From Hyphomicrobiales bacterium (GTDB lineage: Bacteria; Pseudomonadota; Alphaproteobacteria; Rhizobiales; Rhizobiaceae): a stretch of DNA of 64,000 nucleotides. The position numbers were made by a program, and so were the translations under genes. Below the pieces are notes generated by a model. It had not been told where the DNA came from, did no database searches, and was given only the letters and a program-made list of their open reading frames with translations. Numbering within the stretch: the stretch's first letter is position 1; each line of letters starts with the position of its first letter. The stretch is taken from assembly GCA_900473045.1 (NCBI GenBank), contig UCKS01000022.1, positions 60,603 through 124,602 on the forward strand, read 5' to 3'. Shown here piece after piece: positions 24,475 through 33,302 of the stretch.

Positions 24475-26184
24475 ATGATCATGAAGTCCCACACCGTCAA
24501 GCAAGGCATGCCTGAAGCTGCGGTCAAGTATCAGCCCTATCCGCAGATCAACATTCCGGACCGTACCTGGCCGGGCAACACCATTACCAAGGCACCGATC
24601 TGGTGCTCGGTCGATCTACGTGACGGCAACCAGTCGCTGGTCGACCCGATGGGCCACGACCGCAAGGCGCGCATGTTCCAGCTGCTGCTCGACATGGGTT
24701 TCAAGGAAATCGAGATCGGTTTTCCGTCGGCCTCGCAGACCGATTTCGACTTTGCTCGCTGGTGCGTCGAGGAGGGCAATGTTCCCGCCGACGTTTCCTT
24801 GCAGGTGCTGGTCCAGTGCCGCCCCGAGCTGATCACCCGCACATTCGAATCGCTGCAGGGCGCCACCAAGCCGATCGTGCATTTCTACAACTCCACCAGC
24901 GAGTTGCAGCGCCGCGTGGTGTTTGCCAAGGACGTCAAGGGCATCAAGCAGATTGCCACCGATGCCGCCAAGATGATTGCCGATATGGCAGCCAAGGCCG
25001 GCGGTGGTTTCCGGTTCGAATATTCGCCGGAAAGCTTTACCGGCACCGAGCTGGAGGTGGCGCTGGAAATCTGCAACTCGGTTGCCGAGATCATCCAGCC
25101 GACAGCCGACAACAAGCTGATCCTCAACCTGCCTTCGACCGTCGAGATGGCGACGCCGAACGTCTATGCCGACCAGATCGAGTGGATGTGCCGCAATCTC
25201 GACAATCGCGAAAACCTGATCATCTCGTTGCATCCGCACAATGACCGGGGTACCGGCATCGCCGCCACCGAACTGGCGCTGATGGCTGGTGCCGATCGTG
25301 TCGAAGGCACGCTGTTTGGCAATGGCGAGCGTACTGGCAATGTCGATGTGGTAACCTTGGCGCTGAACATGTTCACCCAAGGGATCGATCCTGAACTGGA
25401 TTGCTCCGATATCGAGCGGATCAAGGACGTCTACGAATATTCCAATCAGATGGTCATTCCAGAGCGCCATCCTTATGTCGGCGAATTGGTCTACACAGCT
25501 TTCTCCGGTTCGCACCAGGACGCGATCAACAAGGGCATGAAGGCGATCAAGGTCGCCAATAAGCCACTCTGGGAAGTGCCCTATCTGCCGATCGATCCGC
25601 AGGATGTCGGCCGTTCCTACGAGGCGATCATTCGCATCAACTCGCAGTCCGGCAAGGGCGGCATCGCCTATATCCTGCAAGCCGACTACGGTATCAACCT
25701 GCCGCGCAACCTGCAGGTGGAGTTCCGCGAGGATATCCAGCGCATCACTGACGAGTTCGGCAAGGAACTGCCGTCGAAGGCGATCCATGGGCGCTTCATC
25801 GAGCGTTATGTCGATCAGCCGGATGCGCGCATCCGTTTTGTCGATCACCACACCTATCCGGTCGGCGAGCACAAGGGCGTGCGGGTCGTTGCGGCCGAGA
25901 TTACCGACAACGGCGAAACCAAGCGCATCGAAGGCAAGGGCACAGGCCCGATCGACGGCTTCATCAATGCGCTGTCGATCTATCTCGGCATCGACATATC
26001 GGTCGCCGACTATTCGGAACATTCGCTGCAGCATGGCTCGAATGCAGCGGCCATCGCCTATGTCGAAGTCGAATATTTCGGCGGAAAGCTGTTTGGTGTC
26101 GGTATCAATACCAACATCGTTGCCGCTTCTCTCGAAGCCATTGTTTCGGCAGCCAACCGGGTGTTGGAACTGAAAACTCAATAA
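24475..26184 (+). CDS. leuA: 2-isopropylmalate synthase
   Basis: Condenses acetyl-CoA with 2-ketoisovalerate, the first committed step of leucine synthesis. The 569-aa long form has the HMGL-like TIM barrel with WCSVDLRDGNQSL (substrate Arg/Asp), HPHNDRGTG (metal-binding His residues) and GNGERTGNVD, then the C-terminal regulatory LeuA dimer domain from about residue 440 that binds leucine for feedback inhibition. Start MIMKSHTVKQG at the ATG at 24475; the ATG at 24481 is also possible. GAAGAGAAG serves as ribosome site. The upstream leader ORF suggests an added transcriptional control by leucine. Confidence 0.96.
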   Translation: MIMKSHTVKQGMPEAAVKYQPYPQINIPDRTWPGNTITKAPIWCSVDLRDGNQSLVDPMGHDRKARMFQLLLDMGFKEIEIGFPSASQTDFDFARWCVEEGNVPADVSLQVLVQCRPELITRTFESLQGATKPIVHFYNSTSELQRRVVFAKDVKGIKQIATDAAKMIADMAAKAGGGFRFEYSPESFTGTELEVALEICNSVAEIIQPTADNKLILNLPSTVEMATPNVYADQIEWMCRNLDNRENLIISLHPHNDRGTGIAATELALMAGADRVEGTLFGNGERTGNVDVVTLALNMFTQGIDPELDCSDIERIKDVYEYSNQMVIPERHPYVGELVYTAFSGSHQDAINKGMKAIKVANKPLWEVPYLPIDPQDVGRSYEAIIRINSQSGKGGIAYILQADYGINLPRNLQVEFREDIQRITDEFGKELPSKAIHGRFIERYVDQPDARIRFVDHHTYPVGEHKGVRVVAAEITDNGETKRIEGKGTGPIDGFINALSIYLGIDISVADYSEHSLQHGSNAAAIAYVEVEYFGGKLFGVGINTNIVAASLEAIVSAANRVLELKTQ

Positions 26185-26226
26185 TACAGCCGCTTATGCG
26201 GCTCCGTGAAGAAGTTGATTCAAAAG

Positions 26227-26261
26227 AAAAGGGCCGCGTCCTCCTGGGATGCGGCCCTTTT
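26227..26261. terminator. bidirectional terminator between leuA and the anti-sigma gene
   Basis: AAAAGGGCCGC (26227-26237) pairs with GCGGCCCTTTT (26251-26261), loop of 13. The A/T flanks give a T tract on both strands, serving both convergent genes. Confidence 0.92.
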
Positions 26262-26279
26262 CATTGATGATGCAGGACT

Positions 26280-27116
26280 TCAGATCGCGGCCGAGATGGC
26301 TGTGGCGAGTTGATGAAGATTGGCGTCGGACGAGGGGCCAACCACGACGTAGGACGCATCGTTCTTCTGCCACGAAATCATCGCGATATCGTCGCGCATG
26401 CTCTCGGTCATCTTGCCGTCCGTGTCACCCGGCGGGCTCTTCAGAAAACAGATTGCAAAGACGTCGCCGTCCTGGTCCTTGTACATCAACTGTGCCACCG
26501 GCTTGCCGGCTGCGACCAGCAGGCGGGCGCCTTCGAATGTCAGGCCCTTGTCGCTCAGGTCCGGCAGCGAAAAGTTCACGCCGACGTTCGAAGCCAGCCA
26601 GCCTTCAATCTTGCCTCCGGCGGAGGCTGGAACTTCCACCAGATGTTCTGCCGTCTGGCGCGCATAGAGGCGGTGATAGTCGGCGATATCGTCGAGCCAT
26701 GTGCGGGCCGCAGCTATTTTGACGGACTGGGTCTCGTCATCGCTGGTCTTGCCGATAATGAAACCGGTCGAACCGCCGACAAGCAGCAGAACCAGGGAAG
26801 CGGCGAGTGCGCGGGGCCACAGGCGCTGCTTTGTCTTGCGGGGTGCACTGATGGCAAGGTGCTCGGTCTTGGCGCTGACACCCGGTCCTTGCTTGATCCT
26901 GCGGACCAGCGACAGAGGCACCGGATCGTGAAGAAGTTCCTCGAAGGCCTTGTTGCCGAACGAACTTCCGGCCTGCAGCGTCTCGAGCACTCGCCTTGCC
27001 TCGTCGTCGCGCGCGATCAGCTGTTCCAGTTCCTTGCGTTCGGTTTCGTTGACTTCGCCATCAATATAGGCCGACAAACGAACGTCGAGCGGGAGCCCCC
27101 TGGTGCTTTGCAACAT
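26280..27116 (-). CDS. membrane-bound anti-sigma factor
   Basis: 278-aa protein. The N-terminal ~90 residues form a cytosolic anti-sigma domain (RLSAYIDGEVNETERKELEQ) with no HxxxCxxC zinc motif. One membrane helix follows at about 101-123 (ALAASLVLLLVGGSTGFIIG), then a periplasmic domain of about 155 residues (WLDDIADYHRLYARQTAEHLVEV). It starts directly after the stop of the ECF sigma gene, so it is the likely partner that holds that sigma factor at the membrane. How the signal releases it (proteolysis or conformational change) is not visible. Confidence 0.88.
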   Translation of the reverse strand: MLQSTRGLPLDVRLSAYIDGEVNETERKELEQLIARDDEARRVLETLQAGSSFGNKAFEELLHDPVPLSLVRRIKQGPGVSAKTEHLAISAPRKTKQRLWPRALAASLVLLLVGGSTGFIIGKTSDDETQSVKIAAARTWLDDIADYHRLYARQTAEHLVEVPASAGGKIEGWLASNVGVNFSLPDLSDKGLTFEGARLLVAAGKPVAQLMYKDQDGDVFAICFLKSPPGDTDGKMTESMRDDIAMISWQKNDASYVVVGPSSDANLHQLATAISAAI

Positions 27117-27635
27117 TCAGGCTCTCCTTTCCGTCGTCTCTGTAATCATTGAAGCCAGCCGTAGGCGTGCCGTTGAAATCCTGCTCATCACGGTGCCGAT
27201 CGGTATCTTCAGGATATCGGCGGCCTCCCGGTAGCTGTGTCCTTCGATGTTTACCAGCAGGAAAACGCTTGCCAGCCCTTCTGGCATGGACAGGATCATT
27301 TTCTGCAGCTGATTGGCATAAACAGCCTTTTCGCCGGAGGCTTCGATCGAAAGTTCATCCTGCTCCGCGGCATCGACCGTACCACTGCCGGTGCGCACCC
27401 GGCGTTTCCTGATCTCGTCGATCCAAAGGTTGCGTGTCATCGCGTATATCCAGCTTTCAAGCCGCCCTTCGCCGTTCCACAAGTGGTAACGGGTGATGGC
27501 ACGCTCGCAAACCTCCTGAACCAGGTCATCGGCATCGGCTGCATTGCGCGTCAGCGTCATTGCGAAACGGCGCAACTTGGGCAGCACGCTGACCAAGTCC
27601 CGCCGGAATTCGTTCGATTCTACCGCTGGACGCAT
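27117..27635 (-). CDS. ECF (group 4) RNA polymerase sigma factor
   Basis: 172-aa sigma factor with region 2 (RRFAMTLTRNAADADDLVQEV, then WIYAMTRNLWIDEIRKR) and region 4 (SMPEGLASVFLLVNIEGHSYREAADILKIPIGTVMSRISTAR, the -35 recognition helix). It lacks regions 1 and 3. Adjacent to and coupled with the anti-sigma gene. Upstream, GGAACGTTTCC lies between 27640 and 27660 and could be part of an autoregulated ECF promoter. Regulon unknown; the small TPR protein gene further upstream may belong to it. Confidence 0.93.
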   Translation of the reverse strand: MRPAVESNEFRRDLVSVLPKLRRFAMTLTRNAADADDLVQEVCERAITRYHLWNGEGRLESWIYAMTRNLWIDEIRKRRVRTGSGTVDAAEQDELSIEASGEKAVYANQLQKMILSMPEGLASVFLLVNIEGHSYREAADILKIPIGTVMSRISTARLRLASMITETTERRA

Positions 27636-27830
27636 TGCTCTTCCAAGGAAACGTTCCGGATCTGGGTTTTATTCGTCCGGTCGAAATATACGCCGGTTGA
27701 TATGAAACATTTGACCCATGGTCTGCAAGTCGGCAGCCCGGTAGAAGCGCATATTTTGCAGCTTCGGGACGTTTCTCAACGTCAAATGTCAAGCCGGACA
27801 ACGCGTTAACGTGGTCCGGCCCGATTGTTG

Positions 27831-28382
27831 TCAATAGTGGCGGACGCCGCCGAGCGATTCCAGCAGGGCGCGATAGGCCCAGCTGTTTTCGCCGCCGCGG
27901 TCGCGGATCTCGATCAGCTGCGCCTTGGCTTCCTCGACCTTGCCCTGTTCGAGCAGCGCCTGGCCCATGTAGGACCGGGCAAGAATGTAGTTCTCATCCG
28001 CCTGCAGCGCGCGCTTGTAAAAACTCATGCCGAGTTCCATGCGGCCGGCCTTGCGGTTGGAATAGCCGCGATAGTTGAGGATACGGGCGCTATTCTGGTC
28101 CTGCACAGCGTCGAGCACCTTGAGCGAATTTTCATATTGGCCGGCATAGGCCAGTTCGCGGGCCGCCTTAAACAGGATGTCGTCGTCAAGGCCGCTTTTC
28201 TTGGCGTTGACGCATTCCTTCTTGTTCTTGTCCCAGATCTTGCCGTCCTTGCATTCGGTGGAGGTCTTGGTCTTTTCCGGCGGTGCGGTCGTATCCTCGC
28301 CGGCAGCAAAGGCCGTCTGGCCAAGCGCAAAGAATGAGGTGGCTGAGAACAAGGCGATCATTGCAGTCTTGCTGTGGATCAT
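27831..28382 (-). CDS. exported tetratricopeptide-repeat protein
   Basis: 183-aa protein with a signal peptide (residues 1-26, ends AFA-A). A short Cys-containing stretch follows (STECKDGKIWDKNKKECVN), whose two Cys may form a disulfide. About three TPR units cover residues 70-175 (ARELAYAGQYENSLKVLDAV, RKAGRMELGMSFYKRALQAD, GQALLEQGKVEEAKAQLIEI). TPRs bind proteins, so it probably scaffolds a periplasmic complex. Start at 28382: the AGGGAG ribosome site is 6 nt away from this ATG and would touch the alternative at 28388. Partner not known. Confidence 0.82.
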   Translation of the reverse strand: MIHSKTAMIALFSATSFFALGQTAFAAGEDTTAPPEKTKTSTECKDGKIWDKNKKECVNAKKSGLDDDILFKAARELAYAGQYENSLKVLDAVQDQNSARILNYRGYSNRKAGRMELGMSFYKRALQADENYILARSYMGQALLEQGKVEEAKAQLIEIRDRGGENSWAYRALLESLGGVRHY

Positions 28383-28546
28383 GGTCATCTCCCTGGCTGA
28401 AACTGATACCGGCAAGCCGGATTTTGCCTGACATCGCCGATGTCAGCACTCCCATCTTACGGTCAGTCCCGTTGGACGGATGACCGGAGCCAATTATTTC
28501 ACGAGAATAGCCCTTTTTCGTTGCTTGGCGAGTCAGGAGAGGGCGA

Positions 28547-29449
28547 TCAGAGCCGTGTGGTTTCCACCAGCGTGACGGAGCGGCTGTCCATCGTCAGTTC
28601 GAACCGCTCGCGGATCACGTTCCATTGCCCGGGACTGCCCGAGATCGAAAACAGGTTGAACCCGGCCGGTGGTTTTCGCCCGCCTTGGCCCTGCGAGGCC
28701 GATGCGATGCCGACGACAGGTACCGGTTTGACCTGGCCTTTGAGCGAATAAACCGTATTCAGGTGCGTATGGCCGTGCAGCACCAGTTCGGCGCCACCGG
28801 CGGTGATCGTCGCGGCAAAGCGGCGGATGCCGAGCATGCGCTTATGCAGGGATGTGGCGCCTCGGATCGGCGGATGGTGGATCATCACCACACGAAACAG
28901 GCCGGCCTCGCCTGCGGCCCGCAAAAGATTGACGGTCTCGCGCGCCTGGCGGCTGCCGAAATAGCCGCTGGCGGCAAAAGGAGGCGTGGCTACGGCTGTC
29001 GAGCAACCGATCAGCGCCACGGGGCCGCGAACGCGCAGATACGGATAGCAATGGAAATCCTCGTTCCACTCCGCCGGGCCGCGCTCGCCGCGCATATAGG
29101 GATACCAGGCCTTGGTGGTCTTCTCGTAGGCACCCGGCACATAGGCATCGTGATTGCCGGGCACGATCGAGATGTTTTCCGGCTTGCCGGCTTCGTGCAG
29201 CCATTCCGTCACGACCTCGATTTCGCGAGATGAGGCGAGGTTGACCAGATCGCCGGTGATCGCCAGATGATCCGGATCGATCCGCTCGATTTCATCCATC
29301 AACAGGTTGAGCGTGTCGCCGACCAGATGATTGCGGCGGTTGCGATGCCAGTTGACGAAGCCGGTAATGCGTTTCGATGCGAGTTCGCGGAAGGAAAGAT
29401 CGGGCAGGGGGCCGAGATGGATGTCGGAAATGTGGGCGAGTTTGAACAT
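28547..29449 (-). CDS. calcineurin-like metallophosphoesterase
   Basis: 300-aa phosphoesterase. All five metal-binding blocks are visible: DIHLG near the N-terminus, GDLVN, PGNHDAY, the His in MIHHPPI and GHTH (LHGHTHLN). This gives a two-metal site (Mn/Fe). The family covers cyclic-nucleotide phosphodiesterases and others, so the substrate cannot be told. It is divergent from the Nudix gene at 29538 with 88 nt between them. Confidence 0.92.
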   Translation of the reverse strand: MFKLAHISDIHLGPLPDLSFRELASKRITGFVNWHRNRRNHLVGDTLNLLMDEIERIDPDHLAITGDLVNLASSREIEVVTEWLHEAGKPENISIVPGNHDAYVPGAYEKTTKAWYPYMRGERGPAEWNEDFHCYPYLRVRGPVALIGCSTAVATPPFAASGYFGSRQARETVNLLRAAGEAGLFRVVMIHHPPIRGATSLHKRMLGIRRFAATITAGGAELVLHGHTHLNTVYSLKGQVKPVPVVGIASASQGQGGRKPPAGFNLFSISGSPGQWNVIRERFELTMDSRSVTLVETTRL

Positions 29450-29537
29450 CCTTCGTACCTAGCGCATATTCCCGAAAAGGGGAATCATTCCAGGTATTTT
29501 ATCCTGGCAGTTAAAGAATGAAGGGAACCGGATCGGT

Positions 29538-30026
29538 ATGAGCGAAACGCCGCCGGAAATGCGCAGCTGGACATCCAGGCTCATCACCCGCGTGGTGCAC
29601 AGCTATTTCGCCGTCGCGCGCGGCATGACCATGGGCGTTCGCGCCGCCTGTTTCGATGCCGATGGCCGGGTTTTTCTGGTCCGGCATTCCTATGTTCCGG
29701 GTTGGCATATGCCGGGTGGCGGGCTGGAGCGGGGTGAGACGGCATTACAGGCGCTCGTCAAGGAACTGCGCGAGGAGGGCAATCTCGAGATGAGCGGCCC
29801 GCCCGAGCTTTTCCATGTCTATTTCAACCGGCAGACCAGCAAGCGCGATCATGTGATCTTCTATCGCTGCCGCAATATCCGGCAGGTTTCCCCGAAGAAG
29901 CCGGATATGGAAATCGTCGAAAGCGGTTTCTTTGCGCTGGATGACCTGCCGGCGGCAACGACACCTGCGACACACCGCCGTCTGGCGGAACTCTCGGGAA
30001 GCGCTCCGCCAGCCGACGTCTGGTGA
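29538..30026 (+). CDS. Nudix hydrolase
   Basis: 162-aa enzyme hydrolysing nucleoside diphosphate-X compounds. The Nudix box reads GGLERGETALQALVKELREEGNL. Compared with GX5EX7REUXEEXGU it has Lys for Arg and a shifted Gly near the end (EEGNL for EEXGU), while the catalytic EE pair is kept. Other features are the PGWHMPGGG segment and an N-terminal extension. The stop codon abuts the stop of the opposing glutathione transferase gene at 30027. Substrate unknown. Confidence 0.88.
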   Translation: MSETPPEMRSWTSRLITRVVHSYFAVARGMTMGVRAACFDADGRVFLVRHSYVPGWHMPGGGLERGETALQALVKELREEGNLEMSGPPELFHVYFNRQTSKRDHVIFYRCRNIRQVSPKKPDMEIVESGFFALDDLPAATTPATHRRLAELSGSAPPADVW

Positions 30027-31010
30027 TCAGGCAGCCAGTTTTTCGCGGCCATGCGGCGCGTCGAGATTGAGGACCGGCCCAACAGGCACGACGCCGGTCG
30101 GATTGATCATCGTATGGCTGCGGTAATAGTGCTCCTTGATGTGGCGCATATTGACCGTCCCGGCGACACCGGGCACCTGATAGAGATCCTGCAGATAGGC
30201 CTGCAGGTTCGGGTAATCGGCGATGCGGCGGATGTTGCACTTGAAGTGTCCGACATAGACCGGATCGAAACGCACCAGCGTGGTGAACAGCCGCCAGTCG
30301 GCCTCGGTGATCCGTTCGCCGCTCAGGTAACGGCGGGTCGACAGGCGCTCTTCCAGTTCGTCCAGCACCTCGAACACCGTCGTGACGCTTTCCGCATAGG
30401 CGTCCTGCGCCGTGGCAAAGCCCGCCTTGTAGACGCCGTTGTTGACGGCGCCGTAGATGCGCTCGTTCAGGCCGTCGATCTCCGAGCGCAGCTCTTGCGG
30501 ATATAAGTCGTCGCTCGATCCCGTCAGGACGTCGAAGGCCGAATTGAACATGCGGATGATTTCCGCGGATTCGTTCGACACCATCTTGTTCTGCTGCTTG
30601 TCCCAGAGCACCGGTACGGTGACGCGGCCGGAATAATGCGGGTCGGCCTTCACATAGACCTGCCAGAGCGCGTCCGAGCCGAACAGGTGATCGACGGTGC
30701 CGCCGATCTCGTTCTTGAACTCCCAGCCCTTCGACAGCATCAGCGGATCGACGATCGAGACGGTGATCAGGTCTTCGAGCTTCTTCAGCTTGCGGAAGAT
30801 CAACGTGCGGTGCGCCCAGGGGCAGGCAAGCGAAACGTAGAGATGGTAGCGCCCAGCCTCGGCCTTGAAGCCGCCTTCGCCCGTCGGACCGGCCGAGCCG
30901 TCGGCGGTGATCCAGTTGCGGAACTGCGATGCCGCCCGCTTGAAATGTCCCTTGCTTTCCTTGGTGTCGTACCAAACGTCCTGCCAGACGCCATCAACCA
31001 GCATGCCCAT
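30027..31010 (-). CDS. glutathionyl-hydroquinone reductase (Xi-class GST)
   Basis: 327-aa enzyme of the YqjG/ECM4/PcpF family that reduces glutathionyl-hydroquinones. The catalytic Cys is in LACPWAHR (Cys63), followed by the thioredoxin-like N-domain, the SNESAEIIR motif and a helical C-domain with family aromatic residues (LYPQEL, RFDPVYVGHFKCN). Start at the ATG at 31010, 7 nt after an AGGAG ribosome site; 31013 and 31004 are alternatives, and a frame extending to 31097 lacks homology in its first 28 residues. Likely role in quinone detoxification. Confidence 0.93.
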   Translation of the reverse strand: MGMLVDGVWQDVWYDTKESKGHFKRAASQFRNWITADGSAGPTGEGGFKAEAGRYHLYVSLACPWAHRTLIFRKLKKLEDLITVSIVDPLMLSKGWEFKNEIGGTVDHLFGSDALWQVYVKADPHYSGRVTVPVLWDKQQNKMVSNESAEIIRMFNSAFDVLTGSSDDLYPQELRSEIDGLNERIYGAVNNGVYKAGFATAQDAYAESVTTVFEVLDELEERLSTRRYLSGERITEADWRLFTTLVRFDPVYVGHFKCNIRRIADYPNLQAYLQDLYQVPGVAGTVNMRHIKEHYYRSHTMINPTGVVPVGPVLNLDAPHGREKLAA

Positions 31011-31279
31011 CATCGATCTCCTGGCGGCTGGAGCGCCGCCTGTCTGTGAATTCATGCTCCATAGATAGCGCAACCAATCGGCGCATATAGTCCGCAAAAG
31101 CTGAACAGTGCGTTTTAGGCTTTGACGCGGCGCATTTTTCTGCTATCCGGCCAAACAGAATTTTTCTGAACACGGATCAAAATCGATGTTTTTCCCGGGA
31201 AGCCCACGACGACGCTGATGCTGCAAACGCCCCTGAGGGCGAAGCCATCATATTTTTGTCTCGTATGCCCGGTTTCCCG

Positions 31280-31786
31280 ATGTTCATGAAAAAGCACGAT
31301 CTCGTCTATCTCACCGAAGACGCTTCCCACGACGCAGCCATCGAAATCATCAATGAAGAAGCATTCGGCCCCGGCCGTTTTGCGCGTGCTGCTGCCCGTA
31401 TCCGCGAGCAGGGGCCGCACGATCTGACGCTGTCCTTCGTCTGCGCCGATGACGGCGAGACGATCGCCTCCGTGCGGATGACGCCGGTTCTGGCCGGTTC
31501 GATCAAGGGCCATCTCTTGGGTCCGCTCGCCGTTCGTCCCTCACACAAGAACCGTGGCATTGGCCGCGAACTCGTGCGTATTGCGGTCGAAGCTGCGCGG
31601 CGCAAGGGTTCTGAATGTGTCATCCTCGTCGGCGATCCACCGTATTACCAGCCGCTCGGCTTCGAGAAGGTCGCCTATGGCGCGCTGACCTTTCCGGGGC
31701 CGGTCGATCCCAATCGGGTTCTGGTCGTGCCGATGACTGAAGGCGTTCATGCCGGCCTGAAGGGCGATATCCACTGGCGGGCATGA
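31280..31786 (+). CDS. GNAT-family N-acetyltransferase (YhbS-like)
   Basis: About 168 aa. Acetyl-CoA binding motif A is LGPLAVRPSHKNRGIGRELV (R-x-x-G-x-G/A pattern), followed by the strand CVILVGDPPYYQPLGFEKV and a C-terminal beta region. The pattern of YYQPLGFEK resembles the YhbS subgroup of predicted acetyltransferases. Upstream in-frame starts exist at 31256 (TTG) and 31265; none has a convincing ribosome site, so the exact N-terminus is uncertain. The 269-nt gap on its 5' side holds the divergent promoters and a small GCCC-CTGA-GGGC hairpin at about 31231. Confidence 0.82.
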   Translation: MFMKKHDLVYLTEDASHDAAIEIINEEAFGPGRFARAAARIREQGPHDLTLSFVCADDGETIASVRMTPVLAGSIKGHLLGPLAVRPSHKNRGIGRELVRIAVEAARRKGSECVILVGDPPYYQPLGFEKVAYGALTFPGPVDPNRVLVVPMTEGVHAGLKGDIHWRA

Positions 31787-31884
31787 TTGCCTCGCCGGAG
31801 ATTAGCTGCGGATAGAAGCGCAGGCTTCCCAATTCCGCCACAGTGACTGCGAATATCCCGGCCATCGCAACCGGGATATTGTCA

Positions 31885-33057
31885 ATGCGTCTTCTGCCGG
31901 CCTTCTTCGCCTCGCTTCTCCTTGCCAACTCGGCCTCTGCCGCCGATCTCATCCAGTTCTGGGACAAGCCGCAGCACGGCGGCAACAGTTTCAACCGGCT
32001 GCCGCCGGATCAGGCCTATTTCGATGCCCTCAAAGGTTACGGCGCCACGTGGGTGCGGCTGTCCTACGACAAGTGGAAACCGGCAAAACGCGACTTCCTG
32101 ATCGGCGATGCCGATAAGTACGAAGGCATTCCGGCAAGTGATCTGGCAACGCTGAAGGCCACGCTCGACCGCGCCGAGAAGGCGGGGCTGAAGGTGGTGA
32201 TCACGCCACTGTCGTTGCCCGGCATGCGCTGGGCTCAGAACAACGGCAACAAATTCGATGGCCGGATCTGGCAGGACAAGGCCTGGTGGGCACAATCCGC
32301 CGCCTTCTGGAAGGACCTTGCCACAGCCCTCAAGGATCACCCGGGTGTCGCCGCCTACAACATCATCAATGAACCGGCGCCGGAAAAGAACAACGGTGTG
32401 GCCGAGCATGGCGGCACGGAGGCGATGAAGGAATGGTACGCGAAGCAGACCGACAGCGCGCGTGACCTGCCGGCCTTTTACGACACCGTGATCAAGGCCA
32501 TCCGCGCGGTCGATCCGTCAACCCCGATCTTGGCGGATGCGGGCTGGTATGCGGCCGCCGATGCCTTCAGCTATTGGCCGAAACCGCTTGCCGACGACAA
32601 GGTGCTCTACAGCTTCCATATGTACGAGCCTTATGCTGCGACCAGCGCACCGAACATGAAACGCGACAAACCCTATGTCTATCCGGGCAAAGTGCCGTTT
32701 GGCGAGACGGAAGAAACCTGGAACCGCGAACGGGTCGCCGCCTATCTCAAGCAGCCCGTCGACTGGGCCGACAGTCACAACGTGCCGCGTAACCGCATGG
32801 TCGCCGGAGAATTCGGCTGCATGCGCCGCTGGGACGGCTGCAAGACCTACCTCGAGGATGTGTTGACATCGCTCGACGACAGCAAGCTGCACTGGGCCTT
32901 TTACAGTTTTCGCGAGGACAGCTGGGACGGCATGGACTACGAACTCGGCTCGCAGAAGGTCAATTGGAAATATTGGGAAGCCATCGATGAAGGAAAGCCT
33001 GATCCGGTGAAGCGCAAGGCGGGACCGGAATTCGATCCGATCCGGAAGAGGCTGTAA
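31885..33057 (+). CDS. secreted glycoside hydrolase family 5 (endoglucanase-like)
   Basis: 390-aa exported glycosidase. Signal peptide residues 1-19 (NSASA-A). The TIM-barrel catalytic residues are Glu163 in the strand-4 motif NIINEPAPE (acid/base) and Glu309 in VAGEFGC (nucleophile), with HMYEPY on strand 6 and WAFYSFREDSW near the end, which together identify GH5. Natural substrate may be cellulose, beta-mannan or a bacterial exopolysaccharide. No carbohydrate-binding module. It begins 98 nt after the GNAT gene and ends just before a palindromic repeat. Rhizobial GH5 enzymes can act in root colonisation, but nothing here proves that. Confidence 0.9.
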   Translation: MRLLPAFFASLLLANSASAADLIQFWDKPQHGGNSFNRLPPDQAYFDALKGYGATWVRLSYDKWKPAKRDFLIGDADKYEGIPASDLATLKATLDRAEKAGLKVVITPLSLPGMRWAQNNGNKFDGRIWQDKAWWAQSAAFWKDLATALKDHPGVAAYNIINEPAPEKNNGVAEHGGTEAMKEWYAKQTDSARDLPAFYDTVIKAIRAVDPSTPILADAGWYAAADAFSYWPKPLADDKVLYSFHMYEPYAATSAPNMKRDKPYVYPGKVPFGETEETWNRERVAAYLKQPVDWADSHNVPRNRMVAGEFGCMRRWDGCKTYLEDVLTSLDDSKLHWAFYSFREDSWDGMDYELGSQKVNWKYWEAIDEGKPDPVKRKAGPEFDPIRKRL

Positions 33058-33110
33058 GGGGCGGCGCCGCAGGGGGATATAGGAGAACACCAAGCGCTAT
33101 CGACGCTTCC

Positions 33111-33223
33111 GCCCCTCACCCTAACCCTCTCCCCGCGAGCGGGGAGAGGGGATGATGGAGTTTGCCGCTTGTCCCTTCTCCCCGTTCACGGGGAGAAGGT
33201 GGCCGATAGGCCGGATGAGGGGC
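33111..33223. repeat. intergenic palindromic element with two inner hairpins
   Basis: Outer arms GCCCCTCA (33111-33118) and TGAGGGGC (33216-33223) enclose two perfect 11-bp hairpins: CCCTCTCCCCG/CGGGGAGAGGG (33125-33150, loop CGAG) and CCTTCTCCCCG/CGGGGAGAAGG (33174-33199, loop TTCA). The layout matches the abundant GC-rich REP/RIME-like elements of Rhizobiaceae. It lies between two convergent genes and may also end transcripts. Confidence 0.85.
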
Positions 33224-33302
33224 CGTTACCGTTAATTAGACAGTTGTCGTGCATCTAGGTCAAGAACAGGCACGCGGCGGAGTGCCGCCGCGGCGAACAA
33301 AT

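Noticed and set aside
24107..24475. Long N-terminal extension of the Phd antitoxin up to 24475
   Set aside because: It would add about 120 residues unrelated to Phd proteins, running antisense through the leuA leader region.
24616..26181. A 521-codon open frame on the minus strand
   Set aside because: It lies wholly antisense to leuA, has a composition expected from the reverse frame of a high-GC gene and shows no recognisable domain.
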